DNA of 64,000 nt from Azolla caroliniana (Eukaryota > Polypodiophyta), in the NCBI GenBank assembly GCA_043228905.1, contig JBHGNT010000005.1, positions 16,864,001-16,928,000 on the forward strand. Reading direction: 5' to 3'. Shown one piece after another: positions 52,140-64,000 of the stretch. The notes under the pieces were generated by a model. The model did no database searches, was not told the origin of the DNA, and saw only the letters and a list, made by a program, of their open reading frames with translations. Positions within the stretch are counted from its first letter, which is position 1. Each line of letters opens with the position of its first letter. Position numbers and translations under genes: made by a program.

Positions 52140-53634
52140 ACGATTTGCACTCACTGGCGGATTTTTGCGACAACGCTCCATGCGACAAGGATGCCCGCTT
52201 GCTCCTTCCCTATTTCTAGTATATGCAAAAGCACTCTCTAGATTTTTCAACTCACATCATCTAAACGTACGTGGTCTTCTTGTGACGCACTCTCACCAAT
52301 GCCTCTTGGATATAGAATTTGCGTATGATAACACAATCTACATGAAAGGGGACGTGGAGAATCTAAAGCAGCTAGAAAGTGGAGTATCCTTGTTTTGTGA
52401 GACATCAAATGGCATGATCAATTGGCATAAATCTTGTGCAATATGACACTCTGATGAATCACATCCAACATGGCTCCCAGATCCCAGTTTCACGTGGATA
52501 AACTAGGGAGTGAGAATTGGGTATTTGGGCTTCCAAATTGGTTTCAACATTCCTCTTGATATGATGATTGTACCAGTTATTCACTCCAATGAGCTAGAAA
52601 GTGGAGTATCCTTGTTTTGTGAGAGATCAAATGCCATGATCAATTGGCATAAAACTTGTGCAATATGACTCTCTGATGAGTCGCATCTAGCCCGGCTCCT
52701 GCATCCCAGTTACACGTGGATCAACTAGGGAGTGAGAATTGGGTATTTGGGCTTCCAAATTGGTTACAACATTCCTCCATTCAACAAAAGTTGATACATT
52801 GGAGCTTGAAAAATCTCTCACCGGTAGGATGCATTATAATGATGAATCATGTATTACTTGAAACAACATGGTACAATCTATGAACAAAAGTTATCATGCA
52901 GAAGCATTGCAGCAACTCCAGCAAAGATTATAGAATGTTGGACGCAGTTTCTATCACTACCACTACAAGATCAAGCCAACATAGTCCATGGCATTAGGGG
53001 TGGATGAACTATGAGATCTAAAATTGTGAATGCTCAATTGCTTAGGGAAGCGGCTAGTCCAAGGATGGTGATGGAAAAGTGGATATGGAATGAGGATGAG
53101 GGTTCTTTGATTACAAGAGGTAGGAAAATTGCAAGACAATGACGAACCAACGACATGAAACATGGCAATTCGAGTGCTCGCATATACAGGTTCCAAGTGG
53201 ATCGTAGATCGCGATCCGATCAAAGTACAACTAGGATGGCACATATGTGCTCATGAAAACACATGACTACATAAGGTCAGTTGGGACCCATTGCAATGGA
53301 CACGGCATGACCCTTATGCCGGTCAAGGAAGCAAAGTCATTCCCTTCTTCCAATTCATGATTAGATTGGGTCGCCATGTCCTAACTGCTCTAAATGATAG
53401 AGAACCAATTGTTGTAAAGATATGTTCCCCATGCAACTATTGTGAACTTTTGGCAGGAATTAGGAAACATCAACATTCTTGGTGAATTACCACATTTCAA
53501 TGGCGATTAATACATAGGCCAACTCCCATCAATGCCAAAGCTCAAGTCGTGTTGGAATTGGTCAACCCAATAACAATATGGAATTTTTGGAAACAACGTT
53601 TTAGGCAGGTCTTCTCCAATCAAACCATGCACCG
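52140..53634 (+). pseudogene. LINE (L1-type) remnant: reverse transcriptase and downstream region
   Basis: At 52165-52446 the plus strand reads RQGCPLAPSLFLVYAKALSR, then FAYDNT in place of FADDT, and GMINWHKS. These are hallmarks of a plant L1-type reverse transcriptase. About 180 bp of this is repeated nearby. Further on, VIPFFQFMIRLGRH and FQWRLIHRPTP match the minus-strand LINE at 62195-62464. Many stops are present. CopN interrupts it at 53635. The 3' end is at about 58933-59182. Confidence 0.7.
52367..52780 (+). repeat. Tandem duplication within LINE remnant
   Basis: The block starting GCTAGAAAGTGGAGTATCC at about 52370 recurs at about 52591, roughly 220 bp on, with scattered substitutions. 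Confidence 0.85.
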
Positions 53635-54223
53635 TGTTGGGAATCGACCCTTCGATTCAACCTTCACCACTCGGCCACAACCGAGGAAGCGCGAATCAAT
53701 GCAGCAGAAAATCGGAAACACAGAGAAAGACACGAATACACAGGGATTAACGTGGAAAACCCTAGATGGGAAAAACCACGGGAGTGCAAGACTCCAACTA
53801 TCACTATATGCTGGGAAATATACAATGGCGAGCTGCAAGGCGACAACCTTGAGCTCGCTATCCTCGCCACAGGCGGCGGTATTACACAGAGGCGTCGACC
53901 TCTTCCTTCTCTCTCTCGCGGCTGCTCTCACTTCGCTCCCTCTAGAGTGGAAAACAGAAAAATGAGCAACAACATTAAAACTGTTTGCCCTAAGTCATAT
54001 TTATACACATATGACTTTCGGGCTATTTACAACTATAGCCTCAAGGGCCCTTGGCAAACATATTCACAAATATGTCCCCGCATCCGGATCTCTCTCCGGG
54101 TACATTCGTCATCCGGCTCCGAAGCCGGGATCTTCATCATCCGGTTCCGAAACCGCAACCGGGCTTGTCGTCATTCATCTCCGACATCCGACCATCCCAT
54201 CCGAAGGGACCGAAATCCCAACA
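53635..54223 (-). repeat. 3' LTR of CopN
   Basis: TGTTGGGA...TCCCAACA ends. The minus-strand tract GAAGTGAAGGGGGAGTT at 54224-54240 precedes it as polypurine tract. Confidence 0.95.
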
Positions 54224-54233
54224 AACTCCCCCT

Positions 54234-57200
54234 TCACTTCGGCATGGGATGTCTCTCCAATCCGATCCTCTTCCGGCATGCTTCCAGCTTGTCGGGTGTG
54301 AGCACCTTGGTCAGCATATCCGACCCGTTCTCGTCCGTGTGGACCTTCGTCAGCACGAACTCCTTGTCTTCTATCCTTTCCCGGATCCAGTGATATCTTC
54401 GTTGGATGTGCTTCGTCCGGGAGTGATAGGCTGCGTTCTTCGCAAGGTGGATGGCACTCTGACTGTCGCAGTAGAGTCGGTACTCCTCCTGCTGGATACC
54501 GAGCTCTCTAATGAAGTCCTTCATCCATATTATTTCCTTGCCAGCTTCAACAGCCGCCATGTACTCCGCCTCCGTGGTTGACAACGCAACCGTCTTCTGC
54601 AGCCTCGACTGCCATGAAACAGCTCCCCCTGCATACGTCATCACATACCCTGATGTGGACCGGCTGGTATCTGCATCAGCCGACATATCCGAATCGGTAA
54701 AGCCGTCGAGTTCGGGCTTACCGGAGCCGAATCGGAGGCACACGTTTGCCGTGCCCTTCAGGTATCGGAGTATCCACTTGGCCGCGTTCCAATGCTCTTT
54801 GCCGGGATTGCTCATGTACCGGCTCACCACTCCGACTGCGTATCCAATGTCCGGTCTTGTACACACCCTTGCGTACATCAAGCTTCCGACGGCAGAGGCA
54901 TATGGCACTTTCATCATGTCCTCCTTCTCAGCCTTTGTCTTGGGGCTTTGCTTGCTGGACAGCTTGCAGTTTGCCGGGAGGGTCAATCCGACCGGTCTTG
55001 CTTCCGACATGTTGAACCGTTTAAGCACCTTTGTCACATACTTCTCCTGTGACAGCCACAACTGCTTCTTGCTCCGGTCCCGGATGATGTGCATCCCTAG
55101 TATTTGTCTCGCCGGACCCAAGTCCTTCATTGAGAAGGTTCGGTGAAGAGCCTTCTTCAGCATCCGTATCTTGACCTGGTCCCGTCCGACGATCAACATG
55201 TCGTCCACGTATAGGAGGAGTATTAGAAAGTCTCCTCCTTCGAACTTCTTCACAAACACGCAGTGGTCGGACTGCGTTTTGAGGTACCCTTCGTCGGTCA
55301 TGAAAGAGTCGAACTTCCGGTACCATTGCCGGGGAGCCTGCTTCAGTCCGTAAAGGCTCTTCTTCAACCGGCATACCAGGTGCTCCTTCCCTTTCTTCTC
55401 GAATCCTTCCGGTTGCTGCATGTAGATCTCTTCTTCGAGGTCACCGTGAAGGAATGTCGTCTTCACGTCCATCTGTTCTACCTCGAGGTCCATTCTTGCC
55501 GCTATGCTCAGCACCGTCCGGATGGAGGTCATCTTCACTACCGGGGCAAATATCTCGTCGAAGTCGACGCCCTTCTTCTGCTGAAACCCCTTCACCACGA
55601 TCCTGGCTTTGTATCTCGGGGGGTTTCCGGCATCTCCCGGTTTCAGCTTGAACACCCACTTGTTTCGAAGTGCCCGCTTTCCTTTCGGCAACTCCACAAG
55701 TTCATATGTGTGGTTCTCATGCAGGGAATCCATCTCGTCCTGCATGGCACTCAACCACCTGCGGCTCTGGGTGTCATGCTTTGCTTCTTCAAAGCTCTCC
55801 GGCTCCCCCTCGTCGGTTAGCAGCACGTGCTCTGGTTCCGGAAATCTCCGGGGGGCCCTTCTCTCTCTTAGAGGATATCTCCGTTCCGGAGCTTCGGTAA
55901 CCGGCTCCTCCGTTTCCTCTTCATCCGAATCCATTTCGGGATCGGGGCCGGTTCCGGTATCAGTTTCATCTTCCTCGGCCGGTTCTGTTTCTTCACCGTC
56001 TTCGGCCGGATCCTCGAGTGCTAACCGGTCCCTTGCCGGTCGGGACTTCTCCTCGTAGAGTTGATCCTCACCGGTCGACTTGGAGCTCTTCATCTTCTTC
56101 TCCGACTCCCAGTCGGCGAGTGTCTTGTTCTCCATGAAGATGATATCTCGACTCCGGAATATCTTCTTGTCGACCGGGTCCCATACTCGGTAGCCGAACT
56201 CGTCATCGCCGTAACCGAGGAATATGCATGGCCGGGTCTTTGGATCTAGCTTTCCTCTCCGGTCCTTAGCCACATGCACATATGCGAGACACCCGAACAC
56301 CTTCAGATGCCGGTAGGATACTTCCCTACCGGTCCACACTCTCTACGGCGTGTCTCCGTCCAAAGGTACTGAGGGTGATCTGTTTATCACGTATGTCGCC
56401 GTCGACATTGCCTCAGCCCAAAACCCCTTGGGTAATTTCGCATGCGCCAGCATACTCCGGACCCTCTCCATTATGGTCCAGTTCATCCTCTCGGCCAGCC
56501 CGTTCAGTTCCGGCGTCTTCGGCACAGTAAACTCGAGCCGGATTCCCTTCGAGCGACAGTACTCCTTGAACTGCCCCCGGTATTCCCCTCCGTTATCCGC
56601 TCGTATCGCTTTTAGCTTCTTGCCGGATTCCCTTTCCACTCTCGTGTGGAGTTCTTTGAAGACGCACAACACTTGGTCCTTTGTCTTCAGTGGTGCCGTC
56701 CACAGTTTTCGGCTATGATCATCTATGAATGTTACGAAGTACTGGGCTCCGCCATGTGACTTCGTTTCTACCTGACACACATCAGTGTGCACCAACTCCA
56801 ATGGTGCGCTACGTCTCGTCGGTGGCCTTGAGTGGAAGGAGGTTCGGTTCTGCTTACCGGCCAGGCAATCGGTGCACTTCTCCAGGTGCACATGCTTCAC
56901 TGGAATAAGGTTGTCTTCTGCAAGCCTCTTCATCCCCTTCTCACTCATGTGGCACAGTCTCTTGTGCCACAGCTCACCGGCAGTGTCGGCTGCCACGTTC
57001 AACTCTTCCGGACACAACCAGGCATTCATAAGGTACAGTGTGTTGACTTTCCGGGCCCGAGCCACTATCAGGCTCCCCTTGCTGAACTTCATTACGCCGT
57101 TCCGGATGCTACCTGTGTAGCCTTCATCGTCTAGCCTTCCGGCCGAAATCAGGTTCAATCGAACCTCCGGAACGTGTCTGACATCCTTCAGCAGCATTTT

Positions 57201-58307
57201 GCATTCGGTCGAGGTTGTCAACCACACGTCTCCTACGCCGGCAATCCGGCACGTACCTTCATTTCCCATCCGAACACAGCCATGCTCACCGGCTGTGTAG
57301 GATGAGAAGTATCTTCTTTCCGGGGTCAGGTGGAACGACGCTCCGGAATCGACCACCCAGGTAGTCTCATCGCCGGCAATGTTTAGTTCACCTTCTTCGG
57401 TGATGAGCATGATCTCCTCTTCACTTGCCGCGAGTGCCGTCGTTCCTTTCCGGTCCTGCCCTCGCCGATCCGAACCATTCCGGTCCGTGGCTCCCCGGTA
57501 AGCACCGTTCCGTTCCGAAGACTTCTTCGAATCGGTGTCGTCGGCTCCGTTGTCTTTTCGGTAATGCCGACAATTCTTTCGGAAGTGCCCCGGCTTCCCA
57601 CAGTGGAAGCATGTGGGCCTTCCTCTTGACTGCGACCGGGTCCCCGACTTCTCCCGTCTTTGCGGACTCCGGTTCCGTTGTCTTCCCCGATCCGATTCGG
57701 TAAACAACATCTTCGGATCGGAGGCCGGTTCTTTATCTCTCCGACGCACTTCTTTGTTCAAAATACTTGTCTTTACCATTTGTAGGGACAAGTTATCTTC
57801 GGTGCAGGAGGTGCTGAGAGTCACCACCAAGTTCTCCCAGCTTTCCGGCAATGTACACATCAGGATGATGGCTTGCATTGCATCCTCCAGCGGGAACTTG
57901 ATCGCCGCAAGCTGGTTCACGAATCCCATGAACGTGCTTACGTGTTCCACCATACTCTCGCCGTCCCGGTACTTGAGGTTCACTATCTTCCTCATCAGGG
58001 AGGTCCGGTTCAACGCATTCTTCCTCTCGTAGAGGCCCGACAGCTTCCGCCACATCTCATATGCGTTGGTGTCGTTCGCCACATGTTGTAGAACGCTCAC
58101 GTCGACGTATTGCCGAATGGTTGCAACGGCTTTCCGGTTCAGCAGCCTCCATTCCGTCTCAAGTACCCCCTTGGGTATTTCCGACCTGTCGATCGGTTCA
58201 TACAGGTCCCGAACAATCAGCAGATCCTCCATCTTTATCTTCCAGTCGGCGTAGTTCTGCGCATTCAGCACCATCATCCCCGGCTGCCCGCTGCTGCCGC
58301 CTTCCAT
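54234..58307 (-). pseudogene. Copia gag-pol polyprotein (CopN), one nonsense codon
   Basis: The minus-strand frame from ATG 58307 to 54234 is 1358 codons with a single TAG (56345-56343), in place of what is usually Glu. Domains in order: gag (NYADWKIKMEDLLIVRDLYE), zinc knuckle CFHCGKPGHFRKNC, protease TTWVVDSGASFHLTP, integrase zinc region (LWHKRLCHMSEKG, CTDCLAGKQ), integrase core (FVTFIDDHSRKLW, IRADNGGEY, NGLAERMN), reverse transcriptase (RIVVKGFQQKKGVDFDE, LLYVDDMLIVG) and RNase H (FTDSDMSADADT, LSTTEAEYMAAVE, DMLTKVL). It ends at the polypurine tract, without the basic tail of CopK1. The start chosen is the first ATG inside the primer site; the frame is also open slightly into the LTR. 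Confidence 0.95.
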
Positions 58308-58324
58308 TTTCTGCACTGCAGTCG

Positions 58325-58336
58325 CTCTGATACCAG
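58325..58336 (-). other. Primer binding site of CopN
   Basis: The minus strand reads TGGTATCAGAGC two bases inside the 5' LTR, the initiator-tRNA-Met type. Confidence 0.93.
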
Positions 58337-58338
58337 TT

Positions 58339-58927
58339 TGTTGGGAATCGACCCTTCGATTCAACCTTCACCACTCGGCCACAACCGAGGAAGCGCGAAT
58401 CAATGCAGCAGAAAATCGGAAACACAGAGAAAGACACGAATACACAGGGATTAACGTGGAAAACCCTAGACGGGAAAAACCACGGGAGTGCAAGACTCCA
58501 ACTATCACTATACGCTGGGAAATATACAATGGCGAGCTGCAAGGCGACAACCTTGAGCTCGCTATCCTCGCCACAGGCGGCGGTATTACACAGAGGCGTC
58601 GACCTCTTCCTTCTCTCTCTCGCGGCTGCTCTCACTTCGCTCCCTCTAGAGTGGAAAACAGAAAAATGAGCAACAACATTAAAACTGTTTGCCCTAAGTC
58701 ATATTTATACACATATGACTTTCGGGCTATTTACAACTATAGCCTCAAGGGCCCTTGGCAAACATATTCACAAATATGTCCCCGCATCCGGATCTCTCTC
58801 CGGGTACATTCGTCATCCGGCTCCGAAGCCGGGATCTTCATCATCCGGTTCCGAAACCGCAACCGGGCTTGTCGTCATTCATCTCCGACATCCGACCATC
58901 CCATCCGAAGGGACCGAAATCCCAACA
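58339..58927 (-). repeat. 5' LTR of CopN
   Basis: A direct repeat of 53635-54223. Differences noted include C/T at the CTAGAYGGG and TATAYGCTG positions. Confidence 0.95.
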
Positions 58928-58932
58928 CACCG

Positions 58933-59182
58933 GGCAATGATATTGTAGGCAATGTAGAGTGAAGTTGTAGCCATGTCAAAGAGCCAATACGGTGTCATCA
59001 CAGGTGGATCCGATGGAGCCAAAAGACAACGATTAGCCTTCATCCAACAATGGTCATTCTCTCCCTTTCTTGAGTCAATGGACCTCCACATAAGATGGAC
59101 CTATCGAGTCCCTTATGGGATTTGTATATAACATTCTCAACTGTAAAATCTTATAACTAATGGAAGGAGTTTTGTTTTTTGG
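58933..59182 (+). repeat. 3' end of plus-strand LINE, one arm of an inverted pair
   Basis: It aligns along its length with the reverse complement of about 60724-60990 (AGCCTTCATCCAACAATGG, CTCTCCCTTTCTTGAGTCA, ACTAATGGAAGGAGTTTT). It ends in a T-rich tract. Confidence 0.75.
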
Positions 59183-60723
59183 AAAAATAAAATTATTTCT
59201 TAGACCACTATATATCAATATTTGATTGAAGTATAAGTGCAAAAACTTGATGATGTAGTGATGAAGCTTTTCTTGAAATTAACCCCTTATGGTTTGTGCA
59301 AGTCTTGAGCAACGAGTTTGATTTCATTCTTACTATAAAAATAGACTTGATTTCATATTATAGACTAACAAGTTGTTCCTTAACGAGTGGCTTACAAATT
59401 CACCTCCTACATGTTGAAGTCAATGTCATTGCCTTATAAATGATATGGAGAATCTTACTTCAAGGATTTCATATTTCAGATCATAAAGTAAAATTTGCTC
59501 CTAGAACCATGGCTTTACAAGTTCACAAATCAAAGAGAAAAAAACAATAACACTTCCTTATCAAACGAAATGCTAATAACATTGTGTGAACTTTGCAATT
59601 CAAAGTTATAAAGGTGTTTCGGGAACCTTACTACAAAGTATTAAACAACAATACCTAAACCAATTATAGATATTACACTCTTTATAGTTGCAAGCACACT
59701 CGTAGTGGATTGGAATATTAATTTGGTCATGCATAAATTAGATATCGAAAATGTGCAATCCGAGGGTCCTTTTAAGAATCTTTGGAAATTGTGAATGCAA
59801 TCTCTTTTATGGGGTCACATAAACTATGGCATTTAATAAAATTCTTATCTAACAAAAGTTAGAGAGTGGCAAAAGAACTGGGGTAGATGTTGGTAAAAAT
59901 ATCATAGAATAAATATACCACAAATTTGGTGCATATAAAATTTAACATCTCATTTCATTAAAAAATTTAAAGGTATTATGTATCATGCATATAATAGTCG
60001 ATTCTCCATGTGCCTAACATTTGTAATAGATCTCAATCACTAGGTTTGATTGATTTTTCTCGTAATAAAATAGTAAAGGATAGGTAGTCATCAAAGGTCT
60101 ATGCATCGAGGGATGAGAAGGAACAAAAGAAACCTACATCTATGTCTCTTGAATCAACGAGCTTTAAATATTCTTTCTTTTTCTTTCGTTTTCTTATCCA
60201 CCCTTGCAAGTCAACAAAATGAGTTGAGGGTCAAGGAGCGATCAAGCACTCATCTACGAAAATGAAAAGACTTTATTTAACTAAGTAAAATAGTTTAAGC
60301 ACCTCGTGCAAAGGAAAAGATGCAAGTAGTAAGTGAATTTGAACACTCTAGAATGTCCACAAAGTGATTTAATCTTTAGTTTTGTAGGCCATGTGTTAGG
60401 ATTTCAAGTCTCTCCCATGTCACCATCTATATTGATAGCCATGAATCCCATGAAGCAAAAAACAAGTAGTGATAAGCTCATTAGAATATAGACATACAGT
60501 ATATTCATAGTTTTTTAAACAAGTTGGGAAGTTCTAGAATAAATTCAAGCATGTAATATTAATGTTCTATGTAGATTTACAATCAAGCATTGATTTCACA
60601 ACACTTCACTTGGTCTGCTATAACTATAATGTTCTAATAACACAATGGTAAGTCATTAGTTTATAATAACACAAAGGAGCTATTAATTTCTAGAGTTTGA
60701 AACACTTCTTCTTTTTTTCTTTT
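59183..60723. other. AT-rich spacer between two facing LINE 3' ends
   Basis: No ORF above background, no LTR and no RNA gene was seen. It is probably old degraded repeat or unique intergenic DNA. Confidence 0.5.
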
Positions 60724-60990
60724 TTTCAAAAAAAAACTCCTTCCATTAGTTATAAAATTTTACAAATGAGATTATTATGTACAAATCCTTGTAGGGACGC
60801 GATAGTCCCATCTTATGTGGATGCCCACTGACTCAAGAAAGGGAGAGGACGACCATTGTTGGATGAAGGCTATTCATTGTCTTTCAACTCCATCAAAGTC
60901 GCCCTTGAGGCCATCATATTGGCTCTTTAGAGTGGCTACAATTTCACTCCATATCTCTTGCAGTAACATTGTTGGATGCGCGGTTTGGTT
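60724..60990 (-). repeat. 3' end of minus-strand LINE, other arm of the inverted pair
   Basis: Reverse complement of 58933-59182 at roughly three-quarters identity by eye, ending in an A/T-rich tract (60710-60735). Confidence 0.75.
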
Positions 60991-62464
60991 GGAAACACTT
61001 CTATTTTTTTCTTGAAAGATTTTCTTCAATAATATTAAAAACGTTTAAAGGCTACAAGTTAAAGTTATTTGCCCTCTAGAGGCTTACAACGTAGAATAAA
61101 AGACATTGTATGTACACCAAAACCTGTACATACAAAAACCACTTATAAAGGAGTGTTGACACTTGATATAGTACTTTACCATGATTTACTAATATTCAAG
61201 AAAGGGTCCATGGAAGTTGATAGTTCCATTAAGGCCCTTGATCTAACACTACAAAGGGGGCAACTTCCTCCATAAGTGAAGAACCTTTGTCCTTCTCTTG
61301 TGAACATTTTTTGGAGAACCATACATATTATCATATTGCCCATGGATTACTATCTGCAATGTCTCCCATATCTCAAGTAATACATCTAAAGGACCAAGAT
61401 TTGTTGCATCATAAAGTCAACTACATCTACGTTTCCATAATACCCATAACGTTATCGTAGTCGTTTTTTTCCATACATGGACATATCGCACCTGCTTTCA
61501 AGGTTCCTGAAATGGACTAACTGATATCAATCTTTATATTGTGTACCGTCATGGCCTCGTGAATATCGTCTACCTGATACAACATCAAGCTGGAATGTAA
61601 AACTCCCCACGTCGTTGCTCCCCATGAGAACAAGCAACCAACATTGATCGTTAGGAATAAAGAAAGAACTTTATTCCATACTTCCTTGGTAGTCTCCTGA
61701 GTTGCATAGCAAAAGCCACATTGCTTGAGTTTAGATGCTACATTCCCTTTCAAATGACTAGCCAACTACGGAACCGCGAAACTGTTAAACCGAACCAGTA
61801 AACATTTTTCAAACCGTAAAAACTGTGGTTTCGTGGTTCGGTTTCGGTTTTCAACATAGGTCAAACTTTTTATTTTTTAAAATTTATAATATTTCATTTT
61901 TTAAAATTTTTAAAATTTTCAAGATGTTATAAAATGTGAGAATAAGGTATAAAAATGAAAAGATTCTTTTAAAAAAAAATTTAATTTTTTAGATTTTTTT
62001 TTCAATTTTTACAATTATTTTTAAAAAAATTTAAAAATTATAAATTAAAAACCGTTAACCGTTTAAACCACGGTTTTTTACTGTTGAAACCGAACCGAAC
62101 CATTTTAAAAAACCCAAACCTAAACCGAACCGTTGAAACCGTTAAGCCGTTAAACCGCGATTTCACGATTCGATTCGATTCGATTCGATTCGATTCAAAC
62201 CGAACCATTGCCGATTGTTACTACAAACGTTGCATGCACTAGTAGCCATCTAAAAAGGATAAATTTAGTGGGACCCTTGAAAGACCAGATCCATCTCCAA
62301 TAGTTTTTCAACTCCAAAGTTGAAACACCCCCGTTAGTCCAATGTTTTTGAGTTGTTGGCATCGTTACATTCCTAGACATCAATAATGACCTTCCAAGCT
62401 TCACTGAATACTGAAAGAAGGGAACCTTTATGATCAAAGTTGAAACACTTTGATCGGGTAACAA
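60991..62464 (-). pseudogene. LINE remnant on minus strand (region after reverse transcriptase)
   Basis: The minus strand at 62464-62215 reads VPFFQYSVKLGRS and then WRWIWSFKGPTKFILFRWLL, the start of the zinc-binding domain that follows plant L1 reverse transcriptases. It resumes at 61765 with ASHLKGNVASKLKQCGFCYA and ETTKEVWNKVL, the second half of that domain. The gap is the foldback insertion. Frames are otherwise broken. It is the same family as the plus-strand LINE at 52140. Confidence 0.65.
61768..62212. mobile_element. Foldback/MITE-like insertion in LINE remnant
   Basis: The left part has GTGGTTCGGTTTCGGTTTT and the right part has complementary AACCGAACCGAACC words, around an extremely AT-rich core (61860-62050). 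The right end has a GATTC microsatellite (about 62163-62197). LINE coding resumes on both sides. A target duplication could not be fixed. Confidence 0.5.
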
Positions 62465-64000
62465 TTCAGACTCTATTGAATGGGTGGGGAATTCTTGTTA
62501 GATTAACCTTGCTATTGGACACTCTAATTAGGAATGTGGGATAAAGCAACAATGGTTAAAACAAACCCACCACGACTTACGTAACATTTTAGCTTGTCAA
62601 GTCAACACAAATATAAGACGATATGAGGAATATTATAGTTGGGGTTTGGGGATGAATGGGAGAAACAGTTTACGTGACTACCATTGTATTGCTTACACTT
62701 TTACTTGTCATGGTCTAATTCAGGATGCAATCATGCACCGTTATTTAATCATCTTCAATCCATCATTTGTAACAGACTAACCAAATTCCTTTCAAAAGAT
62801 GTTCATTACTTTTCAAATCTCTGTAATAGCATTGAATGCATTTTCACTTGGTTTATCCTTAATATGTAATATATTTTTGTTTTTTCTTCCAAAAATGTAT
62901 TTTTGTTTTCTTTTCCAAAGAAAAGATGTTAGATCAATATTAAGAAACATCCTAATGTTGTACATGAAATAAGTACATACAAGTAATTACCCCCATTTTT
63001 TTACCAAGGTTAAGATCTAATTATCTACTTAAATAAATACTTATGTGTACAATAAACCACTCCACCTTGTCAAAAAATTGTGTATAGAATATATATTTGT
63101 CTAAAATGGCATGAAACTCCAAACATTGTAATTTTGCCTGTTGAGTGTTACCCTTTATGTTATCCAAAGAACCTCTTAGATTATGCACAATCTTTGTCGA
63201 AATCCTAGTAATTGTCTGAATAGGCATTCCTATCACATTTCAAAATACCTTTAAGCACCTAGCCTTTTAAATATACCAAATCGTAATGCGACTTACCTAT
63301 TGCTATATTTGTGTTTTGCCAATAGCTATTTTTGGATTCAAGTGTATAGTTGTTGCTTGCATTGCACCATGTCTTAGAGAAAGTGCATCTATAACACCCT
63401 CCTGATCGTATAACATTGGTTGCTCTTGTACAACCACCCATAATGTGATCCACTTTTCAATAAAGTTCTCTAGGATCCCAAGTTAACTTGGACATTGGTC
63501 CCTTTTTCTTAATCCAAAACCTCCATAAAAGTTTCAGCTTTTGTGGATTCTGATCTATGAACCAGCTCATTCCATATATTTACTACCACCTTCACTTCTT
63601 TTTATGAACAAAAACAAAATAGATCATTTTCTATGTGCAATATAACCTACTATTGGCATGCACATCAAAAGTCATGAAACCTATTAACCCCATATATAAC
63701 ATTACTCCAATCAAAAGATTCATATGTATCGAAGATCCAAATTGCATGTTCACATTATAAAAGATGGTTTTTATTAGAGAAAACATTATTGTTCCTCCCC
63801 TTATCTTATTAATACGTTTTTTACTTTAAGGTAACAATTATTATATTGTTAATGGTGGTATCTCGAATGAATTCAAAATAAAACTATCTAGCGACCTAGT
63901 TCCTGACTATGACAAGTCATGGATATTAGTAAATGATGACTTGGTTCCTAAAAGAAATTGGCTATGTAGACTAGTATCTAGCCTTGGCAACAACTTAGGA
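62465..64000. other. AT-rich region without recognisable gene
   Basis: Only short frames occur. Part may be older LINE sequence (minus strand near 63480-63560), but no domain could be named. Confidence 0.4.

Larger units (their letters stand above)
53635..58927 (-). mobile_element. CopN: nearly intact Ty1/copia element
   Basis: Two LTRs of 589 bp (53635-54223 and 58339-58927) differ at only a few positions by eye. CACCG flanks both sides (53630-53634 and 58928-58932). The initiator-tRNA-Met primer site and a polypurine tract are present. It inserted into the LINE remnant. Confidence 0.97.

Overview
The window looks like repeat-dense nuclear DNA from a land plant with a large genome. Evidence: plant-type Ty1/copia and Ty3/gypsy elements with initiator-Met-tRNA-like primer sites, a chromodomain integrase fragment, plant-type LINE debris, GT-AG introns and AT-rich intergenic tracts. 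The DUF7869-type protein and the style of the Ty3 elements remind me of seed-free plants (fern, lycophyte or moss), but that is inference. No ordinary host gene, rRNA, tRNA or CRISPR array was found.

Layout. Almost everything left of 51924 can be read as one nest, resolved by matching LTRs and target-site duplications (TSDs). The outermost element is a gag-only copia (CopK3, minus strand). Its 5' LTR survives in three pieces (13234-13464, 19273-19384, 51889-51924) and its 3' LTR begins at 12223. Into its 3' LTR went Ty3 element GypT3 (minus; to 12104), which was itself hit by the non-autonomous GypT2 (4446-7914) and by GypC1 (left edge to 4413). Into its 5' LTR went copia CopK1 (13465-19267, TSD TACTT) and a 32.5-kb composite Ty3 element GypC2 (19385-51888, TSD ATCCA). 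GypC2 holds a chromovirus fragment Chr1 (about 23175 to 43420). Chr1 is split by Ty3 element GypT1 (24468-43051, TSD ACGG). GypT1 is split by a short LTR element GypC3 (29286-32190, TSD CATGG) and by an 8.6-kb DNA transposon DTn1 (32751-41380, TSD TGGA). GypC2 also carries copia CopK2 (44457-47407, TSD GAAAT) and a truncated Ty3 element GypZ (about 47432-50513). The nesting is five levels deep.

Right of 51924 lie two remnants of one LINE family whose 3' ends face each other (52140 to 59182 on plus, about 62460 to 60724 on minus). The first is split by a nearly intact copia CopN (53635-58927, TSD CACCG), the second by an AT-rich foldback sequence. The last 1.5 kb has no recognisable gene.

The most interesting unit is DTn1. 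It has 36-bp terminal inverted repeats with one mismatch and an intact 920-codon DUF7869-type protein with transposase-like acidic motifs. Divergent to it is a spliced gene joining a ParB-like domain to a beta-class amino-methyltransferase. Between the two is an array of about nine palindromes, the central ones spaced exactly 51 bp apart. This could be a transposon that carries its own DNA-binding, site-array and DNA-methylation module. Other points of interest are a coiled-coil accessory gene downstream of integrase in two Ty3 elements, a 16-nt motif fixed next to their 3' LTRs, a tRNA-like module inside the GypT2/GypT3 LTRs, and an element with two unrelated LTRs inside a perfect TSD.
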